A DNA stretch of 33,533 bases from NCBI GenBank assembly GCA_000739515.1, contig DF820461.1, positions 132,170 through 165,702 of the forward strand. The letters are read 5' to 3'. Each line of letters opens with the position of its first letter. The first letter of the stretch is position 1. This document shows, piece after piece, positions 22,252-29,170 of this stretch. The DNA is from Candidatus Moduliflexus flocculans (GTDB lineage: Bacteria; Moduliflexota; Moduliflexia; Moduliflexales; Moduliflexaceae). The position numbers and the translations under genes were made by a program. Below the pieces are notes generated by a model. It searched no databases. It saw nothing but the letters and a program-made list of their open reading frames with translations, and had not been told where the DNA came from.

Positions 22252-23298
22252 ATGCTATATCCGCAAGGCAAGACAGTTATTGGTGATTTAAAGACCGCCT
22301 TTGTGAATATTGATGGGGTATTGCAAGAGTTAAAAACCGAGAAATTTACGGGGTATGTCAAAATTTCATCCGAGAATTATCATGGACTGGTGATCTATGA
22401 AAATGGCGATCCAGTCGAAAGCGTGGAGAATTACACGGATGGACGCCCCCGTATTGATGGCATTAAGGCCATGAATAACGTAATTGCAAAAACCAAAGAA
22501 GGCGGTGGATTGCTGAATATTCAAGAACTCCCGTCAAACGTCGTGAATATGATGTTGCGAGCAATCCATAGCAAGGTATTGTATAAAGACTTGCTCTCAG
22601 AATTCACGCAGATCAAAAATTTGCTGGTCACATTAAAAACCAAACAGATCACCGGCCATATTGAGATCGAAATGAATGACGGCGCGGGCGAAGCGTTTAT
22701 CTTCCTGGAAGATGGCAAACTGATCGAAAGTCTGTTCAGCGCAGGCGATGGCTCGACGCTTTCAGGCAAAAAAGGTCTGGCCAGAATTCTCGAAGTCGCG
22801 AATGAAGTTGGTTATGTGATGAACGTCTTTCAGTCTGATCGTAAAGATGTTGGAAAAGAAAAACTCGAAATTAAAAAGCCGCAGCAGGAAGAGCCGATTG
22901 CGGTACAGGCAGACCCAACAGAACTCCTCGAAATTGTCGAAAAAATCGTGTTAAGCATTGATCAGTCGTTAGTCAAAATCATCGGAAAAGGCAAATTTCA
23001 GGACGCCTTCCTGCAAGCGATTTTCCAGAAAGCGAGCGATTATCCGTTTTTAAAATCGTTAGGAACAAACATCCAAACAAATAACGGATTTGCGATTGAT
23101 GGCGCAATCTCGTTGGATGACATCGTCTTTGGCGTCAGCGACGTGCTTGATCAGGCAGTAAGTTTTGTCTCCACGCCCAAAACGAAAGATAAGATCAAAG
23201 AGACGATCAAATTAGGATTAGGGCAGGTCAAATGGTTGTATGAAGAGCAAATTCCGCAGTATAATCTTGATACCGCGTTATTTGAATACTTAGGGTAG
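22252..23298 (+). CDS. Unknown protein with two DUF4388-like repeats
   Basis: A 348-residue cytosolic protein without signal peptide or membrane segment. It contains an internal duplication: residues about 18-93 (LQELKTEKFTGYVKISS, GLVIYENGDPVES, GGGLLNI) align with about 117-195 (LVTLKTKQITGHIEIEM, AFIFLEDGKLIES, GYVMNVF). Both halves resemble the DUF4388 module of the response regulator just upstream. The C-terminal half (about 215-348) is helical with no recognised family. GAGGAGGAGG gives a very strong ribosome binding site. It lies 69 bases after the regulator and is likely co-transcribed; it may be its partner or scaffold. Family assignment rests on pattern, not a search. Confidence 0.65.
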   Translation: MLYPQGKTVIGDLKTAFVNIDGVLQELKTEKFTGYVKISSENYHGLVIYENGDPVESVENYTDGRPRIDGIKAMNNVIAKTKEGGGLLNIQELPSNVVNMMLRAIHSKVLYKDLLSEFTQIKNLLVTLKTKQITGHIEIEMNDGAGEAFIFLEDGKLIESLFSAGDGSTLSGKKGLARILEVANEVGYVMNVFQSDRKDVGKEKLEIKKPQQEEPIAVQADPTELLEIVEKIVLSIDQSLVKIIGKGKFQDAFLQAIFQKASDYPFLKSLGTNIQTNNGFAIDGAISLDDIVFGVSDVLDQAVSFVSTPKTKDKIKETIKLGLGQVKWLYEEQIPQYNLDTALFEYLG

Positions 23299-23325
23299 AA
23301 AGGAAATTCCCCGGTTCGCGAGGAA

Positions 23326-24198
23326 TTAGACAGCGTAATAGACGATGCCGAACGAACCGGGTCCCATGGTTGCACCGACGCTGGTGCCGACCAGCGTTTC
23401 GAAGATTTCCACGCAATTATATTTCTCCTCGATTTTCGGGCGAATTTTTTCGATTTTGTCTGGCGACATGGCATGAGCGAGGCCGACTTTGATACTGCTG
23501 TTGTAAGGAATCGCATCCCCCATCAAATCTATCATCTTATCAAACGCGACCCCGGCGCCTCCCATTGGACGGCCTTTTACGCTGGTCTCGCCACCTTCGA
23601 TAGAAAAAATTGGTTTGACGCCGAGCATATTGCCGATCATCGCGCCAGCTTTGCCAATACGACCGCTTTTTTCCAAATACGTCATGTCATCAACCATAAA
23701 AAGGCTTCTTAAATTGCTGATAATATTGTTGATGCTTCCAACAATGACATCTTTGGGTTTTCCTTGCTGCGCTAAGCGAGCGGCTTCAATGACGATAATC
23801 CCTAATCCGATGCAGGTTGCTCTGGAATCAATGACCGTAATATCTAATTTTTGTCCCAACTTCTGCACAGCACTCATGCTGAATCGCGCCATGTTTTCCG
23901 CCAATTTATAGGTGGGACTCCATGCTTCGGATACATGAAGTGAAATGACACAATCGGTCTCTTTACTCAGGGTCGTATAAACATCGGAAAAATCTTTTCT
24001 TCCAGGAGGACCGCTGACCGGACGATCAGCAGAGGTCTTCAATAGCTCGTAAAATTGATGTACCGGCAGATCAAACGTATCTCGATACACATTGTTTCCA
24101 ACCGTAATCACCGTTGGCACAAGGCGAATATCATATTGTTTGATGATTTCTGGCGGTAGATCGCATGTCGTATCTGTCACGATTTTTACCTGACCCAT
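23326..24198 (-). CDS. DegV family fatty-acid-binding protein
   Basis: DegV/FakB-like protein (290 aa), which holds a fatty acid in a deep pocket; in Firmicutes such proteins present the fatty acid to the kinase FakA. Motifs: VKIVTDTTCDLPPEII at the start, RPVSGPPGRKDF (equivalent of the T-S-Q-P-S lipid-head motif), YLEKSGRIGKAGAMIGNMLGVKPIFSIEGG, and the C-terminal GPGSFGIVYYAV. The frame is open to 24222, but the ATG at 24198 gives MGQVKIVTDTTCD and has CAGGAG at the right distance. No fakA gene is nearby. Convergent with the DUF4388-like gene; a small stem AATTCC/GGAATT (23305-23327) lies between the stops. Confidence 0.9.
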   Translation of the reverse strand: MGQVKIVTDTTCDLPPEIIKQYDIRLVPTVITVGNNVYRDTFDLPVHQFYELLKTSADRPVSGPPGRKDFSDVYTTLSKETDCVISLHVSEAWSPTYKLAENMARFSMSAVQKLGQKLDITVIDSRATCIGLGIIVIEAARLAQQGKPKDVIVGSINNIISNLRSLFMVDDMTYLEKSGRIGKAGAMIGNMLGVKPIFSIEGGETSVKGRPMGGAGVAFDKMIDLMGDAIPYNSSIKVGLAHAMSPDKIEKIRPKIEEKYNCVEIFETLVGTSVGATMGPGSFGIVYYAV

Positions 24199-24339
24199 AA
24201 TGCTTACTCCTGTTCCCCGCACAACCGCATTAGATGAACATCACAGTCATTCACGTCAGCATTTCTATGAGAAACGATCAGCGTATCGTCGAGTTGTTCC
24301 CTGTGTTACCAATTACAAATATTTATTTAAAACACATTA

Positions 24340-24369
24340 ATACTTAGAATAAAAATATCGCGGTGTCAA
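24340..24369 (-). promoter_or_regulatory. Candidate promoter for the DegV family gene
   Basis: On the - strand a perfect TTGACA (24364-24369) is followed by an A/T-rich spacer and the weak -10 region TAAGTAT (24340-24346). It points to the gene about 140 bases downstream. Only the -35 is convincing. Confidence 0.3.
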
Positions 24370-24665
24370 GAAAATAATATCTACACAAGAATTTTTGCGA
24401 GGTTTCCAACGGTTTTTGAAGTGTTTTTCAGTAGGGAATCGCAATGATCTCTGAACGTTTGCCGAGTGACGCGATCTCAGTATGCTAAAAGGCGGCTGGC
24501 GTTCGTGAGGAAAAGCGGGGTGAGGCAAGGAAAATTCTTGACACAGCCGCTCGATCTGCTTTACTTTATAGAAGTGCATATAGAGAAAAAAGACCAGCTA
24601 TTAAAATAAGGAACGTCACATTCTTGCGGGTGAATCCTGTTCGCTGTAACATCCTTATGGTATAA

Positions 24666-24769
24666 CATTATTCAATGACGTTAAACCCGGAGAAGGAGTG
24701 TCAAATCTTGATTTGACTGCGAAATCAAGATTTCGCACTCCTCTTTTGGGGCAATGGCTCTGAATAATG
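24666..24769. repeat. Nested palindromic element, MITE-like
   Basis: Outer arms CATTATTCA (24666-24674) and TGAATAATG (24761-24769) are perfect inverted copies. Inside, GGAGTG and a 12-base arm (24695-24714) pair with 24722-24741 with two mismatches around a 7-base loop. The whole 104-base unit folds back on itself and has no ORF. It looks like a dispersed palindromic repeat or miniature transposable element; other copies cannot be seen in this window. Confidence 0.5.
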
Positions 24770-24773
24770 CGAT

Positions 24774-24798
24774 AGAGACGCCCCGCCGAGGCGTTTCT
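24774..24798. repeat. Short G-C-rich inverted repeat
   Basis: AGAGACGCC (24774-24782) pairs with GGCGTTTCT (24790-24798), nine pairs with one wobble, loop CCGCCGA. Sequences of this form occur as dispersed repeats in many bacterial genomes. It lies five bases after the palindromic element and may be part of it. Confidence 0.45.
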
Positions 24799-24817
24799 AC
24801 GAAATGTATAATCCATG

Positions 24818-24958
24818 TCAACGCAATTGGCCGAATTCGTTGATGCGTAGGCCGTACATCCTCGCTAATGAGAAACCCTGATCATTGAGCGTCAATTGGT
24901 TGTCACGCAATACAAGCGTATCCATTTCGTCGTAATTATGGAGACTATCTTTGCCAGA
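24818..24958 (-). pseudogene. Possible C-terminal gene remnant
   Basis: On the - strand a stop-free stretch of 46 codons ends in TGA at 24818 and is bounded upstream by TAA at 24959-24961. It includes YDEMDTLVLRDNQLTLNDQG and then ARMYGLRINEFGQLR, whose composition looks like real protein. There is no ribosome binding site for its only early ATG, and the frame is lost at the chemoreceptor start, so it may be the tail of a gene cut by rearrangement. Family unknown; chance is a real alternative. Confidence 0.25.
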
Positions 24959-24981
24959 TTATGCCAAAACAAGGACATGTT

Positions 24982-27483
24982 ATGAACATTCGGATCCGAA
25001 CGAAACTCTTGATTTTTTGCTTTACGCTTATTTTTTTGACGACTCTCAGCGTTTCAACGGCGTATTATAGGCTGATCAAGCGGAATAAAGAGCAGGAATC
25101 GCAGCAGCAGATTCAGGTGGCGTTCGATATCATCTGGGATGATCTGACGCGAAGATTACAAGAGCATACGCAACGAATGCAAGATTTTTTACTACAAGAT
25201 CAAGACACACTATATTTGGTCGCCCGCATGTATGGCGGGACAGAGGCGAAAACGGCGTCAATTGATCGCGATTTTGTCACGCGGCGTCTTGTGAACCTGA
25301 TCCAGTTCGCCTCGCTGGATCGCGTCGCGCTGTATGGATTGAATAAAGTGTCTTTAGCGCAGTATCAACGACCATTTGAACAAGAGCCAGATCATGAGAA
25401 ACGCCGGCACAAGGAAACATCAGCCGACGGACAACACGCATCCGTCGAAGCAACTCCCGGGTTGCCGATCAAATTCGACCGCAATATCCCGGAATCGGTT
25501 TCTGCCAGCCTGTTTCGTGAAGAGCAGCGATTGGGCATCAGAATTCTTCTGCCGCTATCCCAAAACGGCGACATTTCCGGAGTCTTGCTCGGCGACGTCT
25601 GGCTGACGCCGCTGATGGTGAATCGCTATGCGTCGCTCAGCCAAACTGCCATCAATTTTTTCGCGGGGCAAAAATTGAGTATTGGCACATTGACCGATGA
25701 AGCGGCGCTTGCGGAAGACACCTTACAACAAAGCGTGGCGTGCGCGAACGTCACCTCTCAAAAACATGGACTGACGTATTTTACCATGAAGTTTCGGAAG
25801 GATGATTATGAACAGGGGCGTTGCGTCTTGCAAGATAGCGACAAGCAACCCATCGGAGCGATTACGGTGAACGTCTCGCTGGCCGCCACTCACAAAGCGC
25901 TCGCCAGAATATTCAGCATGGTTTTTGTGATTGCGGCCGGAGTCAGCGTGCTCGCCGTTGGTTTGACCGTGCTATTCAGCCGCTCCTCGCTTCACTCCCT
26001 TCATGCCACTGTGCGCGTGATCGGTCTGGCCGCGGATGGCGATTTGCGACAGAGCGCTCCAGTAGTGACTCACGATGAAATTGGGCTGTTGGCGACGAAA
26101 TTGAATCAGATGATTGCGCAACTTCGAATAATTTCGGGCCAGGTGCAAACCTCTTCATCTACCGTGAATGGAACAGCAGATACGATTTTACATGAAATGG
26201 AGACGCTTGTGCGACACATGGAACAACAGTCCGTTTCTGTGGGAAACACGACAGCAGCGGTTGAAAATATCAATCAGTTTATTGAGACCGTCGCCCGAAA
26301 GAATGAAGACTCGCTTTCGGCGGCCTCCGAAGTTTCGGCGTCCCTGCTCGAAATGGCGGCAAACATCGAAGAGATTAGTTCCAGTACCGGTTCGTTAAGC
26401 CAGGATTTATCAAAGATTTCCGCCGCGATTGAGCAGATGAATTCAGCGGTGAAACAGATCGCTGGCAATACGGAACATTTAGCGAGAATCGCGAAACAAA
26501 CCGATACTGACGTACAGCAGATCGATCTTTCATTTCACAACGTCGCTCAAAACGCTGCCCAGACCAAGAATCTTGCGCAGGAAACGAAGGAAGCGGTCAT
26601 GATAGGCCAGACGTCAGTTGATACGGCCATTCAGGGCATCAATGAATTAAAAGCCGTCGTCGCCCAGACAGCTGTTATCATTCAAGAGGTGAATGCCTGG
26701 GGCGAGCGCGTGAGTTCGATTGTGAATATTGTGGATGAGATTGCCGAACAGACGTCGCTGCTTGCCCTGAATGCTTCGATTATTTCGGCGCAGGCCGGAG
26801 CATACGGCAAAGGATTTGCGGTGGTGTCAGATGAGATTAAAACCCTGGCGATCCGAACGAAAGGGTCAACCAAAGAGATTCGCGCACTAATTTCTGACGT
26901 GCAAAAGAAGATGGGCGAAAGCGTCAAGCAGATGGAATATGGACGGCAGAAAGCTGATCGCGGCGTACAATTGGCGCAGGCCGTCAAAGAAGCACTAAAT
27001 ACCATTCTGATGCGAGCGGTTGATGCTTCTCAGGGCGCGGAAAATACGGTGGAAGTGCTTCAACAGATCGCGGGATGCAGCGGAAATATCCGAGCGTCCA
27101 TGTCGAATGTGACCGACATGGTCGGCCAGATTATTACGGCAATTCAGCAGGAAGAAGAGAATGTTGAGCAAGTTGTTGTCACTGTCGAAGATATCAGCAA
27201 GAAGGCGATCCTACTGAACCGGGCAAGCCTTGAGCAAAATCAATCCGTCGAGCAAATTGCCCAAAACCTGGAATATGTCATCAGCCAGTTTGATGAAATC
27301 AACACGCAAACCCACTCGTTAAAATCGAATTCGCAGCAGATAGTCGAGGCGATGCATACGATTGCCACGATTGCAGAACGGATTTCTGGCGATACGGATA
27401 AAATTTCCGGAGAAACGGTTAAACAACTGCTTCAGCAATCAGAAACCCTGCATCATGCGATCAAAATCTTCAAAATCGCCTGA
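24982..27483 (+). CDS. Transmembrane methyl-accepting chemotaxis protein
   Basis: A chemoreceptor (833 aa) with TM1 at about 9-28, a large periplasmic sensor region (about 30-310, no family recognised by eye), TM2 at about 311-333, a HAMP-like segment (about 334-385), and a long coiled-coil signalling domain. The hairpin tip is at about 586-620: DEIAEQTSLLALNASIISAQ followed by AGAYGKGFAVVSDEIK. Compared with the E. coli tip (AIEAARAGEQGRG), the Glu, Arg and second Glu are Ile, Gln and Ala. The frame opens at 24961, but AAGGA at 24971-24975 serves the ATG at 24982 (MNIRIRTKLLIF). No C-terminal CheR/CheB pentapeptide is seen. No other che genes are nearby, so it is an orphan receptor. Confidence 0.92.
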   Translation: MNIRIRTKLLIFCFTLIFLTTLSVSTAYYRLIKRNKEQESQQQIQVAFDIIWDDLTRRLQEHTQRMQDFLLQDQDTLYLVARMYGGTEAKTASIDRDFVTRRLVNLIQFASLDRVALYGLNKVSLAQYQRPFEQEPDHEKRRHKETSADGQHASVEATPGLPIKFDRNIPESVSASLFREEQRLGIRILLPLSQNGDISGVLLGDVWLTPLMVNRYASLSQTAINFFAGQKLSIGTLTDEAALAEDTLQQSVACANVTSQKHGLTYFTMKFRKDDYEQGRCVLQDSDKQPIGAITVNVSLAATHKALARIFSMVFVIAAGVSVLAVGLTVLFSRSSLHSLHATVRVIGLAADGDLRQSAPVVTHDEIGLLATKLNQMIAQLRIISGQVQTSSSTVNGTADTILHEMETLVRHMEQQSVSVGNTTAAVENINQFIETVARKNEDSLSAASEVSASLLEMAANIEEISSSTGSLSQDLSKISAAIEQMNSAVKQIAGNTEHLARIAKQTDTDVQQIDLSFHNVAQNAAQTKNLAQETKEAVMIGQTSVDTAIQGINELKAVVAQTAVIIQEVNAWGERVSSIVNIVDEIAEQTSLLALNASIISAQAGAYGKGFAVVSDEIKTLAIRTKGSTKEIRALISDVQKKMGESVKQMEYGRQKADRGVQLAQAVKEALNTILMRAVDASQGAENTVEVLQQIAGCSGNIRASMSNVTDMVGQIITAIQQEEENVEQVVVTVEDISKKAILLNRASLEQNQSVEQIAQNLEYVISQFDEINTQTHSLKSNSQQIVEAMHTIATIAERISGDTDKISGETVKQLLQQSETLHHAIKIFKIA

Positions 27484-27566
27484 AAGTGGATAATTCGAAG
27501 AACGATGAGCTCGTTATATCGCATGATTCATCTATCAGACACCTTGATAAGGTCTGACAGATATTA

Positions 27567-28001
27567 TCACGCATGGCGCAACGTAAAACGTTGGGCAATC
27601 GGATGCTCCGGATTAAGTTGCAGCAAATCCCACCGATTTCCATACAGGTCTTCAAACACGGCCACCATGCCATACGGTGCGTGTTTGGGTTCTCGGACAA
27701 ATGTCACCCCGCGCGAAATCATCTCATGATAATCGCGCCAGAAATCATCCGTATTCAGAAACAAAAATACCCTTCCGCCCGCCTGATTTCCGATGAAGGC
27801 TTCCTGTTCTGGGGTTGACGCCCTTGCCAGCAAGATCGTCGTTCCTTGCGAGCCTGGCGGAGCAATTACGACCCAGCGTTTATCTTGTTCGGGTTGATAC
27901 GTATCCTCAAGCAAGGTGAAATGCAGCGTTTGCGTATAAAATGCGATGGCTTCGTCGTAATCCCTGACGACTAAGGCGATATGAACGATGGATTGTTGCA
28001 T
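27567..28001 (-). CDS. VOC family (glyoxalase/dioxygenase superfamily) protein
   Basis: A 144-residue protein of the vicinal oxygen chelate fold. It begins QQSIVHIALVVRDYDEAIAFY, with H7 as a likely metal ligand, and has the second beta-alpha-beta-beta-beta half with GGRVFLFLNTDDFWRDYHEM and YGMVAVFEDLYGNRWDLLQ (E117 region as the other usual ligand). Such proteins include glyoxalase I, resistance proteins and dioxygenases; the substrate cannot be told. The frame is open to 28049, but that extension is encoded by a palindromic repeat; the ATG at 28001 matches the family start, though its ribosome binding site is poor. Convergent with the chemoreceptor. Confidence 0.8.
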   Translation of the reverse strand: MQQSIVHIALVVRDYDEAIAFYTQTLHFTLLEDTYQPEQDKRWVVIAPPGSQGTTILLARASTPEQEAFIGNQAGGRVFLFLNTDDFWRDYHEMISRGVTFVREPKHAPYGMVAVFEDLYGNRWDLLQLNPEHPIAQRFTLRHA

Positions 28002-28026
28002 GTCGAGAGAGTCAACTGGTGATGCT

Positions 28027-28093
28027 ATGGCGAAGAACACCAGCGACAAGGCAATCCGAACAAGATGACCACATCGCTGGCGCTCTTCGCCAT
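28027..28093. repeat. Palindromic repeat between VOC and isomerase genes
   Basis: Arms of 20 bases (28027-28046 and 28074-28093) are inverted copies with two differences, both tolerated as G-U pairs in RNA. Its left part shares the core CAGCGACAARGCAATC with the larger palindrome at 29004-29037, about 1 kb away, so the two probably belong to one repeat family. The element may also act as a terminator for the isomerase transcript. Confidence 0.6.
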
Positions 28094-28104
28094 GACAGAT
28101 TCTT

Positions 28105-28893
28105 CTATTGAGAGAGTGAGCGCGCGAAGAACGTCTTCAGGTGTTCGAAACTGATTTTCAAGCTGTCAAACGGATCGCGACGGCAGGTATCCTGTTCGAC
28201 GGCATACCACTCCACGCCAGCCTCTTCGCAAGCACGCAGAATTTCAGGCCAATTCAGGTTGCCTTCGCCGACTTCCGCCATCGCCTGTTCGCCGTTCACA
28301 ATCACCATATCTTTGAAATGCACAACCGGCATCCGCCCTGTCATGCGCCGAATCCAGGCGGCAGAATCGCCACCGCCATGCTGAATCCAGTAGGTGTCAA
28401 GAATGGCGTTGAGATAGCGCGGGTCACTCTCTTCGAAAATAATATCAAGGCCGGTGCGCGTGCCGAATCGTTCAAGTTCGAAACTGTGATTGTGATAATT
28501 GAACGTCAAGCCCGCTTCCGCCAGCCGTTCGCCGATGCGCGTGGCGTCCGCCGCAAACCGGCGATAGCCGGCTTCCCCCTCGTCGCGGTATGCCTGCGGC
28601 ATCATGCCGAGGCCGACGTGGCGGCAATTCCAGAGATGATGCTGCGCAATGACCACATCAAGATTCTTCCATAACGCTTCAGCTGGGCGAACATGCGTGA
28701 TGCAGATTTTCAGGCCGAGATCGTCGGCAATGGCTTTGACATCTGTATCAGGAATATTGCCAATCCCGGAGACTTGCACGGCAGGATAGCCGATGTTTCG
28801 AATTTTCGCCAGACTCGCCCGTAAATCGTCGCGGGTTTGCGTAAATTCTCTGACGGTATAAAGTTGGGCAGCAAGTTGTGGTGTTGTCGTCAT
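28105..28893 (-). CDS. Sugar phosphate isomerase/epimerase-like TIM barrel protein
   Basis: A 262-residue TIM barrel of the AP-endonuclease-2/xylose-isomerase-like superfamily. Metal ligands fit the family: E139 in HNHSFELE, D166 in LDTYW, H192 in VHFKD and E233 in VEQD. It begins PQLAAQLYTVREF, common in inositol- or sugar-catabolic members. The substrate is unknown; pairing with the Gfo/Idh/MocA gene upstream is a common arrangement in pathways that oxidise then isomerise inositols or sugars. The ATG is clear from the family start, but there is no Shine-Dalgarno sequence: a repeat element begins about 15 bases upstream. Confidence 0.87.
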   Translation of the reverse strand: MTTTPQLAAQLYTVREFTQTRDDLRASLAKIRNIGYPAVQVSGIGNIPDTDVKAIADDLGLKICITHVRPAEALWKNLDVVIAQHHLWNCRHVGLGMMPQAYRDEGEAGYRRFAADATRIGERLAEAGLTFNYHNHSFELERFGTRTGLDIIFEESDPRYLNAILDTYWIQHGGGDSAAWIRRMTGRMPVVHFKDMVIVNGEQAMAEVGEGNLNWPEILRACEEAGVEWYAVEQDTCRRDPFDSLKISFEHLKTFFARSLSQ

Positions 28894-28907
28894 AGTTTTT
28901 ATAATTT

Positions 28908-29165
28908 ACCACGAAACACACGAAAGACACGAAAATTCGAAGGAACGTAAGATATAAACATGTCACCCTTGTCAGGCAGGACTGTTAAGTTCTCGTGAGA
29001 ACGTGTCATTGCGCGGAGCGTCAGCGACAAAGCAATCTTGTCCAATCAGGGATTGCTTCGTCGTTGTCACTCCTCGCAATGACAGAACTTAACAGCCCTG
29101 CTGTCTGTAGGGGGGGGGCTGACCAATCCTCAATTTTTTTTCGTGTCTTTCGTGTGTTTCGTGGT
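28908..29165. repeat. Composite repeat: perfect 28-bp inverted repeat around a palindrome
   Basis: Bases 28908-28935 and 29138-29165 are perfect inverted copies of 28 bases, built from CACGAAA-like words. Between them lies the palindrome 28976-29101. The composite fills nearly all of the 277-base gap between the oxidoreductase and isomerase genes. It contains a run of nine G residues at 29110-29118. No ORF or transposase is present. Confidence 0.8.
28976..29101. repeat. 126-base near-perfect palindrome, MITE-like
   Basis: Outer arms 28976-28993 and 29084-29101 match as inverted repeats with one mismatch in 18. Inner arms 29004-29037 and 29051-29084 match over 34 bases with about six differences. 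The left side has an extra 10-base insert containing a small TTCTC/GAGAA palindrome. The inner arm starts TGTCATTGCG and contains AAGCAATC, words common in dispersed bacterial repeats. Confidence 0.75.
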
Positions 29166-29170
29166 CTCAA

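Larger units (their letters stand above)
24199..24981. other. Long spacer between degV-like gene and chemoreceptor
   Basis: These 783 bases carry no convincing full gene. They hold the probable leader and promoter of the DegV gene (24340-24369, - strand), a weak + strand promoter candidate (TTGACA 24538-24543, 18 bases, TACTTT 24562-24567), the palindromic element at 24666-24769, a second hairpin at 24774-24798, and a possible remnant of a - strand gene (24818-24958). Confidence 0.5.

Noticed and set aside
23305..23327. Small stem between the convergent DUF4388-like and DegV genes
   Set aside because: Only six pairs and no T-run on either strand; too weak to call a bidirectional terminator.
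24337..24579. An 80-codon - strand frame in the spacer upstream of the DegV gene
   Set aside because: Composition is rich in His, Arg, Phe and Pro, there is no ribosome binding site, and the candidate DegV promoter lies inside it; probably non-coding.
29110..29118. Run of nine G residues as a possible phase-variation tract
   Set aside because: It lies between repeats, not in a coding frame or a recognisable promoter spacer; slippage there would have no evident effect.
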